Shown here piece by piece: positions 45,468 through 52,743 of a DNA stretch of 64,000 nt. Where the stretch lies: positions 620,001 to 684,000 of the forward strand of contig NZ_QXED01000003.1 in NCBI RefSeq assembly GCF_003583365.1, in the 5' to 3' direction. The notes beneath the pieces are model-generated. The model had not been told where the DNA came from. It worked only from the letters and a program-made list of their open reading frames with translations, and made no database searches. Each line of letters begins with the position of its first letter. Position 1 is the stretch's first letter. The DNA is from Fibrisoma montanum. Lineage in GTDB: Bacteria > Bacteroidota > Bacteroidia > Cytophagales > Spirosomataceae. A program made the position numbers and the translations under genes.

Positions 45468-46331
45468 TCAGGATTTGCGTTTGCCCGGGCGGGTAGCGTC
45501 GCAGACGCCCCGAAAATAACCAACGGATTCGGCAATGCCCGCCAGTGGGTCTTTCATATCTTTTTCGTATTCCAGGCTGCAGGAACCCGTATACCCAACC
45601 TTTCGGAGTGCGCCGACGAACGCAGGGATATCGATTACTCCCCGGCCCAGTTCACAGGTTTTTCCTTCTTTGGAAGCCGCCGTTACGTTTTTGAGGTGGA
45701 TGTCAAAAATGCGCTTGGCGTACGTTTGCAGATCCGCAACGGGATCATCACCATTCCGGCGGTCGTGTCCCATATCGAAACAGAAACCAATGCGTGAATC
45801 AAGGTCTTTGATCTCTTTCCAGATAGACACTGCATTGGGATAGAGTTCAATATCCGGCCCGTGGTTGTGGATCGCAAACCGCATGTCGTACGCCTTCACT
45901 TTTTTATCGACGTACGGCAAAAGCTGGGTATTCGGTACGCCGATGATGAGCTTCACCCCCACCCGTTTGGCATACTCAAACGCCCGGTCGACCTCCGCTT
46001 CGGTTTTCATGTAGATCGGTCCGACGGCGTAGCCCGTTACGTTGGATTGCTTCAGCTTTTCGTGGAACGCGGCAATCTGTTCCGGGGTGCTGTCGAGCGG
46101 CAGGTGGAAATCTTTGATGCACAAATAGCGTACATCCACCTTACGCATCATCTCAAGCGCCTGATCCAGTTTAAAATGAACGAAGGAGTACCCGGCCATG
46201 CCGAGTTTAAACAAGTCCTCATCGGGCGCACTGACGGGTTGGGTAGCGTTGCCGGCAGCCAGCACCGGACTGAAGCCCGCCATGGTCAGGTAGCCGCCGG
46301 TATTTTTCAGAAACGATCTGCGGGTTGTCAT
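45468..46331 (-). CDS. Tat-exported TIM-barrel sugar isomerase/epimerase
   Basis: 287 residues. TTRRSFLKNTGGYLTMAGF is a Tat signal. The xylose-isomerase-like TIM barrel follows: GMAGYSFVHFKLDQAL, YLCIKDFHLPLDS, FAIHNHGPDIE, FCFDMGHDRR, FDIHLKNV and SLEYEKD; the Glu, His, Asp and Glu at the strand ends form the divalent-metal site. Exported members of this superfamily in Bacteroidota act on 3-keto-sugars (hydration or isomerisation after 3-keto-glycoside cleavage). A DUF1080 gene of that pathway is at 50431, but no GFO/IDH dehydrogenase is in the window. Divergent from the DUF1330 gene. Confidence 0.85.
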   Translation of the reverse strand: MTTRRSFLKNTGGYLTMAGFSPVLAAGNATQPVSAPDEDLFKLGMAGYSFVHFKLDQALEMMRKVDVRYLCIKDFHLPLDSTPEQIAAFHEKLKQSNVTGYAVGPIYMKTEAEVDRAFEYAKRVGVKLIIGVPNTQLLPYVDKKVKAYDMRFAIHNHGPDIELYPNAVSIWKEIKDLDSRIGFCFDMGHDRRNGDDPVADLQTYAKRIFDIHLKNVTAASKEGKTCELGRGVIDIPAFVGALRKVGYTGSCSLEYEKDMKDPLAGIAESVGYFRGVCDATRPGKRKS

Positions 46332-46555
46332 TAAGAAACCTTGATTAGTTGTTGCTTATTAAAGCAGGAACCCAACGCCGGCTAACCTTCGGTGGCGCAC
46401 ATTTCCGGATTTATCTTTACATCGTACGTAAGCCGGGCATCCTTTTCAGCAAAATTCATCATTTTAGCGGCATCGGTAGTCCAGGCCGACCAGACTCAGC
46501 CGGTAGCGGCCGCTGCGTGCCGTCTGGATCGTTTCACTACTCAATCCGTTGCCCG

Positions 46556-46858
46556 ATGGTATACTATACTCAGGTGCTGTTCGTCGTTGAGGGGCAGGAA
46601 GCCATATTTGAATCGTTTGAAGAGCAGGTGCTGCCGCTCCTCAGCCAGTTCAACGGCGAACTGCTGTACCGGATACGACCACCCCGGTCCGCCGTGCTGA
46701 CGACCAGCATTGGCTACCCCTACGAAATTCACCTGGTTTGTTTTCCCAGGCAGACCGATTTTGAAGCCTACCGCGACAACCCCCAGCGACTGGCCTGTCT
46801 GCCCCTGAAAGACCAATCCATTGCCCGGGTATTGCTCATCGAAGGGAAGGCCCTGTAA
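46556..46858 (+). CDS. DUF1330-like small protein
   Basis: 100 residues from MVYYTQVLFVVEG; the frame is open upstream for 69 codons without coding character, so the short start is preferred. The chain is a dimeric alpha-beta-barrel-like ferredoxin fold: TQVLFVVEGQEAIFESFEEQ, YRIRPPRSA, IHLVCFPRQTDFEAYRDNP and VLLIEGKAL, matching the DUF1330 layout. Activity unknown. Convergent with the mutarotase gene, 35 bases away. Confidence 0.75.
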   Translation: MVYYTQVLFVVEGQEAIFESFEEQVLPLLSQFNGELLYRIRPPRSAVLTTSIGYPYEIHLVCFPRQTDFEAYRDNPQRLACLPLKDQSIARVLLIEGKAL

Positions 46859-46893
46859 TCAGCCTGGGCCAGGGTCAGACGTCAGTTGGCTTC

Positions 46894-47235
46894 TTACTTT
46901 TCGAACTGAAAAATCTGTTCCATCAGCACCCACTTCTGGCCGGGTTTAGCACCCGGTACGGCCTGCTGGTAGTTCCACATCAGCTCCTCCCAGCGCTGAA
47001 CATGGGGGTTGCCGGCGTCCATGGCGGCTTTTTTCTCGAACGAGAAATTGTCGTCGGTTTCCAGAATCATCACCATTCGGGTGCCGAACCGGTAAATCTG
47101 AAGATCGAGTACACCGGTAGCCAGGTCGTTTTGCCGAACCTCGGGCCAGCCTTTACCGGGCGCGTGCCAGGCTTCGTATTCCTTGATCAGGTCAGGGTCG
47201 TCTTTCAGGTCGAGGGTTAAACAGAATCGCTGCAT
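46894..47235 (-). CDS. L-rhamnose/L-fucose mutarotase
   Basis: 113-residue RhaM-type mutarotase that interconverts alpha and beta anomers of deoxyhexoses before their catabolism. Tyr20 and His24 in EYEAWH match the catalytic Tyr and His of E. coli RhaM (Tyr18, His22), followed by WPEV, YRFGTRMVMILE and QRWEELM. It lies 36 bases after the TIM-barrel isomerase gene and closes the four-gene minus-strand unit with the isomerase, alcohol dehydrogenase and aldo/keto reductase, pointing to L-fucose, L-rhamnose or L-galactose use. Confidence 0.88.
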   Translation of the reverse strand: MQRFCLTLDLKDDPDLIKEYEAWHAPGKGWPEVRQNDLATGVLDLQIYRFGTRMVMILETDDNFSFEKKAAMDAGNPHVQRWEELMWNYQQAVPGAKPGQKWVLMEQIFQFEK

Positions 47236-47271
47236 AGGGGATGCTTCTGTCCGAAGCGGAAACGAGGTGAG

Positions 47272-48093
47272 TTAATGACTTGACACAAAATACTGTTGGT
47301 AGGCACGGATCGTCTGCTCAGCGGCCGCATCGGGATCAGGCCAGGGAAACGCTTCGGCGGAGATATAACCGCCGTAGCCAATCTCGGTCAGGGCCTCGAC
47401 GATCCCATTCATCTCCGTGTGCCCGAAGCCAACGGGACGGCGGTTACTGTCGGCAAAATGAACATGCCCAATAGCCGTCCCCGCCGAGCGGATACTGTCG
47501 GGCAACGACGCTTCTTCCAAATTCATGTGGAACAGATCGGCCAGCAGGCGCACGTTACGGGTTGCCAACGTAGTAAGCAAAGCAACGCCGTCGTCCAGGC
47601 GGTTGATCAGGTTGGTTTCGTAGCGATTCAGCGGCTCGTAAATCAACGGTACGCCCTGGCGTTCGGCATAGTCACCGAGTTGGTTCAGCCCCTCGGCCAA
47701 CCAATCTAGAGCCTGCTGCCGCGATGCGGTTGGCGCTGCGTTCCCCTGCATGGAGCCAATAATGGCCGGAGCCTGAACCTGCGCGCCGAATTCGATCATG
47801 TCCTGAATAAACTGCCTGGCCTTAGCCCGAACAGCGGGGTCCGGGTCGGTTAACGTTAGTCCATGCATGACTTTACCGGCCCCGGTCCCAACCGCGGCTA
47901 TCGCCAGGTTATACTGCTCGCCCAATGCGGTCAGTTGGTTGGGGGCGATGGCGTCTGTCGAAGCGGTGAAGAGTTCAACGGCATCAAACCCCAGCGTGGC
48001 GGCTTTCTGCATACCCGCTTCCAGATCGTCCCAGTAAATCCAGGGCCCCGTTCGGATCGACGGCACCAACGCAATGGTTACGCAGGATTTCAT
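47272..48093 (-). CDS. Cytosolic TIM-barrel sugar isomerase/epimerase
   Basis: 273 residues from MKSCVTIALVPSI. Two more Met codons upstream (48105, 48114) overlap the dehydrogenase stop, so the start is not certain; 48093 leaves a 4-base gap. No signal peptide, unlike the superfamily member at 45468. Metal-site pieces: PLIYEPLNRYETNL (Glu), LADLFHMNLEE (Asp, His), GHVHFADSNRRPVGFGH (His) and ISAEAFPWPDPD (Glu). The PLNRYETNLINRLDDGV block is that of hydroxypyruvate isomerase, ketose 3-epimerase and IolI-type enzymes. Third gene of the four-gene unit. Confidence 0.86.
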   Translation of the reverse strand: MKSCVTIALVPSIRTGPWIYWDDLEAGMQKAATLGFDAVELFTASTDAIAPNQLTALGEQYNLAIAAVGTGAGKVMHGLTLTDPDPAVRAKARQFIQDMIEFGAQVQAPAIIGSMQGNAAPTASRQQALDWLAEGLNQLGDYAERQGVPLIYEPLNRYETNLINRLDDGVALLTTLATRNVRLLADLFHMNLEEASLPDSIRSAGTAIGHVHFADSNRRPVGFGHTEMNGIVEALTEIGYGGYISAEAFPWPDPDAAAEQTIRAYQQYFVSSH

Positions 48094-48097
48094 GCGG

Positions 48098-49126
48098 CTA
48101 GTCATCCAGATCAACCATTATTTTTGTAATGGGTCCCGGATTTGCCGACCAGTCGGCCAGCGCAGCCCCGGCTTCATCCAGGCTGACGGTTCGGCTGATT
48201 ACCGCGTCGACGGGGAACCGCCCCGACTCCAGATAGCTGATTACGTCCGGGAAGTCGCCCAGGCAGTTGCGGGAGCCTAATATTTCGACTTCCTTGCGCA
48301 CGAACGTACCGGTCTGATAAGCCACCGGCTGTTTGGCGTAGCCGATATAAACGACCCGACCCGTGTAGGCCACCTCATCGACAGCCGCGCGGTACGTAGC
48401 CGCATGGCCGACCGCTTCAATCACGACATCGGGACCATCGCCGTCGGTGATCTGCATCAGCGCTTCGTGCAGATCCACCTTCGTGGTGTTGATGGTGTGG
48501 GCAGCGCCGGCTTTGCGGGCAATCTCCATTTTGGCATCGTCAATATCGATTGCAATGACCTCGCCCCCCCGGTTCACCGACGAGGCTATGGCACCCATGC
48601 CGACAATTCCACACCCAATCACGGCTACCTTCTCCCCGGCGTCCACCCGACCACGGGCTGCCGCGTGGAAGCCAACCGTCAGGGGTTCGACCAGCGCCAG
48701 TTCCCGTACCGAAAGGGCATCGGACGTATGCAGCTTCTCCCAGGGCACGGCAATGTACCGCGTCATAGCCCCCGGCCGCCGAACGCCCATCGTCTTGTTA
48801 TCCTGGCAGGCATTGGGGCGTCCCTTCCGACAGGAGATGCACCGCCCGCAGTTCAGATACGGGTTGACGGTTACCCGCATCCCCGGCCGAAACGATGCCG
48901 GCACACTCGGGCCAGCGTCGATAATGGTAGCACCCACTTCATGACCCAGTACGTTTGGGTATTCCTGTAACTCAAACAGACCCCGGAAGCCATTCAGATC
49001 CCCCCCGCAAAACCCTACCCGACTCACCTGCAACAGGACGTCGCCGTCGCCGGGCCGCGGCATATCGATCGCCCGCACTTCCGTTTTGCCGGGTTCAACC
49101 AGAACCAGCGCACGTATTTTATTCAT
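48098..49126 (-). CDS. Zinc alcohol dehydrogenase, sugar-acid type
   Basis: 342 residues from MNKIRALVLVEPG. Catalytic zinc: Cys40 in GFCGGD and His62-Glu63 in LGHEVGA; structural zinc: Cys93, Cys96, Cys99 and Cys107 (CGRCISCRKGRPNAC). The Rossmann fold is VAVIGCGIVGMGA. The C-terminal KEVEILGSRNCLGDFPDV resembles the L-galactonate-5-dehydrogenase/threonine dehydrogenase group, so a sugar acid or polyol is a likely substrate. Its ATG (49126-49124) overlaps the last codons of the aldo/keto reductase by 8 bases, so translation is coupled. Confidence 0.9.
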   Translation of the reverse strand: MNKIRALVLVEPGKTEVRAIDMPRPGDGDVLLQVSRVGFCGGDLNGFRGLFELQEYPNVLGHEVGATIIDAGPSVPASFRPGMRVTVNPYLNCGRCISCRKGRPNACQDNKTMGVRRPGAMTRYIAVPWEKLHTSDALSVRELALVEPLTVGFHAAARGRVDAGEKVAVIGCGIVGMGAIASSVNRGGEVIAIDIDDAKMEIARKAGAAHTINTTKVDLHEALMQITDGDGPDVVIEAVGHAATYRAAVDEVAYTGRVVYIGYAKQPVAYQTGTFVRKEVEILGSRNCLGDFPDVISYLESGRFPVDAVISRTVSLDEAGAALADWSANPGPITKIMVDLDD

Positions 49127-50075
49127 TGATTTCGTTCGGTTTACGCACATTATTCTCGGGTTTCCCTTCAAACCACATCCAGTTTTTAACCGGCGCTACC
49201 AACGCGTCAATGCGTTCGAGCAGGCCGTCGGGAATGGTAAAATCGAGGACGCGCACGTTCTGGTCGACCTGCCGCTGCGCATTCATACCGATGATGGTGG
49301 TGGCAATGGCCGGATGATCCAGGGCAAACCGGATCGCTACGTCGCTCAGCGCTATGCCGTGTTCACGGCACAGGTCAAGAAGCTTCGGCTGCAGGTCTTT
49401 AACCGGCTGGGGCGAATTCTGCCAGGCCGGAATGGGCGCATCCGACAGGATGCGCTGCATCAGCGGAGCCGCATTCAGCAAGCCAAATCCTTTCTGCTTC
49501 GACAGGGGAACCAGTTCGTCGTTGATCTCGTCGTTGAGCAGGGTGTAGTGCCCCCAGGAGAGAACCGTATCGACCTCTACTTCGCGGGCGATCTGCGCCA
49601 GGTACCGAACCGGCAGGCCCGAAAAACCGACGTAGCGCGCTTTGCCCTGCTTTTTCAAGGCCAGTGCCGCCGGAATGGCCTCGTTCAGCACCTGCTCCCG
49701 GTCGCCGAACTCGATGTCATGAACCTGAAAGAGATCGACGTAATCCGTTTGCAGTCGCTCCAGCGATTCGTCGATGCTGGTCATAACCCGCTGGTAGGAG
49801 AAATCGAAGACCCCGTTTGCATACCGGCAGCATTTGGTGGCCAGCAGAATGTCGTTTCGTTTGTTGAGAAGAGCCTTCCCCAGACGCTGTTCGGCGAGCG
49901 TATCACCATAAAACGGGGCGACATCGAAGAAATTGATGCCGTGGTCAATGGCCGAATGAACCGCCCGAATGGCGTCCTGCTCGTCCGTTGTGTCGAAGAC
50001 GTTTCCTAAGGGCGATGCACCAAACCCAATGCTGGATACGTGCATATCGGTCTTCCCGAGCCTTCTGTACTCCAT
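49119..50075 (-). CDS. Aldo/keto reductase, L-sugar dehydrogenase-like
   Basis: 318-residue NAD(P)-dependent (beta/alpha)8 oxidoreductase. The catalytic tetrad is complete: Asp51 and Tyr56 in NFFDVAPFYG, Lys81 in LATKCC and His119 in LFQVHDIE. The LGKTDMHVSSIGFGASPLG start and long C-terminal APVKNWMWFEGKPEN fit the L-galactose/L-fucose dehydrogenase (aldose 1-dehydrogenase) group. First gene of the four-gene unit with the zinc dehydrogenase, isomerase and mutarotase; the group would oxidise a deoxy- or L-hexose through a lactone and acid. Divergent from the DUF1080 gene. Confidence 0.9.
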   Translation of the reverse strand: MEYRRLGKTDMHVSSIGFGASPLGNVFDTTDEQDAIRAVHSAIDHGINFFDVAPFYGDTLAEQRLGKALLNKRNDILLATKCCRYANGVFDFSYQRVMTSIDESLERLQTDYVDLFQVHDIEFGDREQVLNEAIPAALALKKQGKARYVGFSGLPVRYLAQIAREVEVDTVLSWGHYTLLNDEINDELVPLSKQKGFGLLNAAPLMQRILSDAPIPAWQNSPQPVKDLQPKLLDLCREHGIALSDVAIRFALDHPAIATTIIGMNAQRQVDQNVRVLDFTIPDGLLERIDALVAPVKNWMWFEGKPENNVRKPNEINE

Positions 50076-50430
50076 GAAATTACGTTTACGAATTAGGTTG
50101 AGGGTCTTTGTCAGGTACGGCTGATTGTGTCGTCACCTGAGCCGGCAAGATACGGTGAAATCGCCGTAAGCGCACCCGGCGTCAGGCTGGGCCGTTCGGG
50201 GTGATCCCACATTTCTTTCCACCCTTATCAGTAGATACGTCGGCTTGCTTTATTTACTCAGTATTTGCCGGGACGACCCCAACTTTTTTATCGTTCCGAA
50301 ATACGAGGCATCTTCTGAAACCAGAGGCCTTCTTCCCGTCACCCGAAGTTTCTCCGTATCCCGGAATGGCAAAAGTGCCCCTACCGGGCAGGACAGTACT
50401 TTTTCAGACCGTTTGTGTTCTTCATCCCGT
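50076..50430. other. 355-base divergent promoter region
   Basis: No gene is seen between the divergent aldo/keto reductase and DUF1080 genes; the open frame before 50431 lacks coding character. It should carry two opposed promoters and operators. A weak dyad AAAAGT/ACTTTT with GCCC/GGGC lies near 50371-50405. No exact TAnnTTTG was found. Confidence 0.45.
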
Positions 50431-51162
50431 ATGAAACGAATTCCTTACTTGACCGGCTTCATTTGTCTGAGTCTGCTTGTTGCGTCAGGGCTGGCCCTGG
50501 TCTCTTTTCGATCGGCCGACTCGTTCGCTGCCGGAACTGCATCGACACCCACGCAGACCGTCGCCAGGGGGTGGCGCCAGCTATTCAACGGCAAAGACCT
50601 GAGCGGCTGGAAACACGTTGGGCAGGGGCGTATGTCGGTCGATAAAGGCCTGATTCGGGGGCATGGCGGGATGGGACTGCTCTACTGGACCAAAGAGACG
50701 TTCAGCAACTGCACCCTGCGCATTGTGTACCGCATGGAAAAAGAAAACAGTAACGCAGGCGTCTTTATCCGCATCCCCGTCGAACCGCGGGAAGAATGGA
50801 TGCCGGTCCATTACGGCTATGAAGTGCAGATCGACAACCACCCCGAAACGTCTAACGAAGACGAGTACCACGTAACGGGCACGCTTTACTCCCTGACCAA
50901 ACCGCTGGCCAAGCCCGGAAAACCCGGCCCCAGCTGGAACACCATGGAGATTACGTTGGATGGCGACCGTACGATCGTGACCGTGAACGGCGTAAAGGTG
51001 ACCGATTACCGGGAAGGGCAGCCGGTTCCGGCCCGCAAATTTGACTTTGAACCGTACCGCGGAAGACGCCCCACGGCGGGGTACATCGGCTTACAGAATC
51101 ACGGAGCCAACGATGTGGTCTTCTTCAAAGAGGTGTCGGTGAAACCACTTGCCGCCCGGTAA
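50431..51162 (+). CDS. DUF1080 3-keto-glycoside hydrolase-like protein
   Basis: 243 residues from MKRIPYLTGFICLSLLVA, an export signal. The DUF1080 (3-keto-disaccharide hydrolase) jelly roll spans about 55-240: QLFNGKDLSGWKHVG, SNAGVFIRIPVEP, HYGYEVQIDNHPE and GYIGLQNHGANDVVFFKEV. In Bacteroides, members remove the aglycone from 3-keto-glycosides by a lyase-type reaction after oxidation by GFO/IDH enzymes. The TIM-barrel gene at 45468 could supply the following step, but the oxidase is not in the window. Divergent from the aldo/keto reductase unit. Confidence 0.88.
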   Translation: MKRIPYLTGFICLSLLVASGLALVSFRSADSFAAGTASTPTQTVARGWRQLFNGKDLSGWKHVGQGRMSVDKGLIRGHGGMGLLYWTKETFSNCTLRIVYRMEKENSNAGVFIRIPVEPREEWMPVHYGYEVQIDNHPETSNEDEYHVTGTLYSLTKPLAKPGKPGPSWNTMEITLDGDRTIVTVNGVKVTDYREGQPVPARKFDFEPYRGRRPTAGYIGLQNHGANDVVFFKEVSVKPLAAR

Positions 51163-51179
51163 TACGCCTGAACGCCGGC

Positions 51180-51452
51180 TTACCGATTACCATCTTTCAG
51201 GACCACCAGGTTGGCCGGCGGCTGCCAGGCGCCGTCCTGCCAGGTAAACTCGAAGGATTCTTCACTGATCGACCACATGGCCCATTTGCCGGCATTGATG
51301 GTGTTGCTTACGTTCAGGCGGTACTGCTTGGCCACCACACCCACCGAGTGGGCTTTCTGTTGATCGGTTCCCTGTTCCGGTAAGCTCGCAAGGGCTTTTT
51401 CGTAGGCTTGCTGCGTGATAATATACTCCGTTTGTAAATCCTGTCGGGCCAT
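51180..51452 (-). CDS. Small cytosolic protein of unknown function
   Basis: 90 residues from MARQDLQTEYIITQQAYEKA. The frame is open 49 codons further upstream with no coding character, so the short start is chosen. The content is a helical N-terminus and a strand-rich C-terminus, SEESFEFTWQDGAWQPPANL, with no family I can name. No signal peptide. Convergent with the DUF1080 gene, 17 bases apart, and divergent from the PI-PLC gene. Confidence 0.55.
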   Translation of the reverse strand: MARQDLQTEYIITQQAYEKALASLPEQGTDQQKAHSVGVVAKQYRLNVSNTINAGKWAMWSISEESFEFTWQDGAWQPPANLVVLKDGNR

Positions 51453-51661
51453 TCTGTTGATTGATTGCCGGGTAACACTTCGGTAGGAAGACCGTTCCCT
51501 CCCATGTCTAACGAAAATGACCGGCCACTTGATTGGTGCATTCGATAAGAAGTCCGAAACCGACCGACGCGTCCTGGCGCTCCGTCGTACCCGCAACATT
51601 TAACGTAGGGGTAATACAGGGGGCCGTAACTTTCAACCATCAAGGCTTCGCTTAGTTAACC

Positions 51662-52741
51662 ATGAAACAACGTCTTCCTCTTGTCGCCCTCGTCGTGGCG
51701 GCTTCGTTCACCCTTCCCGACATCGATTCCGCCAGGCTCAATCAGATTCAGGTGATCGGCTCGCACAACAGTTACAAACAGGCCATCGACCCGGCCTTGT
51801 TTGCCCTGCTGACCCGCACGGATTCAGTCGAACGTCGACCCAGCCGCTTTAAAGCCATCGAGTATAGCCACATCAGCCTGTCGGAGCAGCTTAACCTGGG
51901 GTTGCAGAACCTCGAAATTGATGTGTACGCCGATACTAAAGGCGGCAAATACGCCCACCCGAAAGGGCTGGCATTGGCTAAGGGGCAAAAACCGTACGAT
52001 CCGGACGGCGTGATGAACGCGCCGGGGTTTAAAGTGCTGCACATTCAGGACATTGATTTCCGGTCGAACTGCCTGACGTTCGCGGCCTGCCTCGACGAGC
52101 TGAAACGCTGGTCGGCGGCCCACCCGAACCACTACCCGGTTTTTATCACCATGAACGCGAAGGATGACAAGATCGACCAGCCGGGCTTCACGGTGCCTGA
52201 GCCGTTTACGGCCCGGGTGTATGACCAACTGGACAGTACCATCCTGGCCGGACTCGGCCGCGGGAAGCTGATTACGCCCGACGACGTGCGCGGCCGCTCC
52301 GAAACTCTCGAAAAAGCCGTGCTGGCCGGCAACTGGCCGATGGTGAAAGCCGCCCGGGGCAAGTTCATGTTCGTGCTCGACGAGTCGGAAACTAAACGGG
52401 CGGCCTACATCGCCGGGCACCCCTCTCTGAAAGGCCGGGTGCTGTTCACGAATGCCGAGCCGGGTACGCCCGAAGCCGCTTTCCTGATCCTGAACGACCC
52501 GATTGCCGATGGTGCTAAAATTCGGGAACTGGTTAAAAAAGGCTACCTCGTCCGGACCCGCGCTGATGCCGACACCCGCGAGGCCCGTCTGAACGATACC
52601 CGCAAATTTGAAGCCGCCTGTGCGTCGGGGGCGCAGATCATCACCACGGATTACTACGCCAAAAGCACGCATTTTCCGTCCGATTACGTCGTGAGTTTCA
52701 ACGGGGGTACGTATCTTCGGCTCAACCCTTTCCTTCGCTGA
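51662..52741 (+). CDS. Exported Ca2+-dependent PI-PLC-like phospholipase
   Basis: 359 residues with a short N-terminal signal (1-19). Belongs to the calcium-dependent phosphoinositide phospholipase C-like family (PI-PLC X, PF16670 type). The two catalytic His are His35 in VIGSHNSYKQA and His127 in FKVLHIQDIDF; Glu85 and Asp87 in NLEIDVYA fit the calcium site. It cleaves phosphodiester bonds of phosphoinositide-type lipids or glycerophosphodiesters. Its stop is 2 bases before the phosphoesterase start, so it is co-translated with an enzyme that can take the phosphate off the product. Confidence 0.9.
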   Translation: MKQRLPLVALVVAASFTLPDIDSARLNQIQVIGSHNSYKQAIDPALFALLTRTDSVERRPSRFKAIEYSHISLSEQLNLGLQNLEIDVYADTKGGKYAHPKGLALAKGQKPYDPDGVMNAPGFKVLHIQDIDFRSNCLTFAACLDELKRWSAAHPNHYPVFITMNAKDDKIDQPGFTVPEPFTARVYDQLDSTILAGLGRGKLITPDDVRGRSETLEKAVLAGNWPMVKAARGKFMFVLDESETKRAAYIAGHPSLKGRVLFTNAEPGTPEAAFLILNDPIADGAKIRELVKKGYLVRTRADADTREARLNDTRKFEAACASGAQIITTDYYAKSTHFPSDYVVSFNGGTYLRLNPFLR

Positions 52742-52743
52742 CA

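Noticed and set aside
46349-46555. 69-codon N-terminal extension of the DUF1330-like gene
   Set aside because: No signal peptide or domain in the extension, and the family starts near MVYYTQ.
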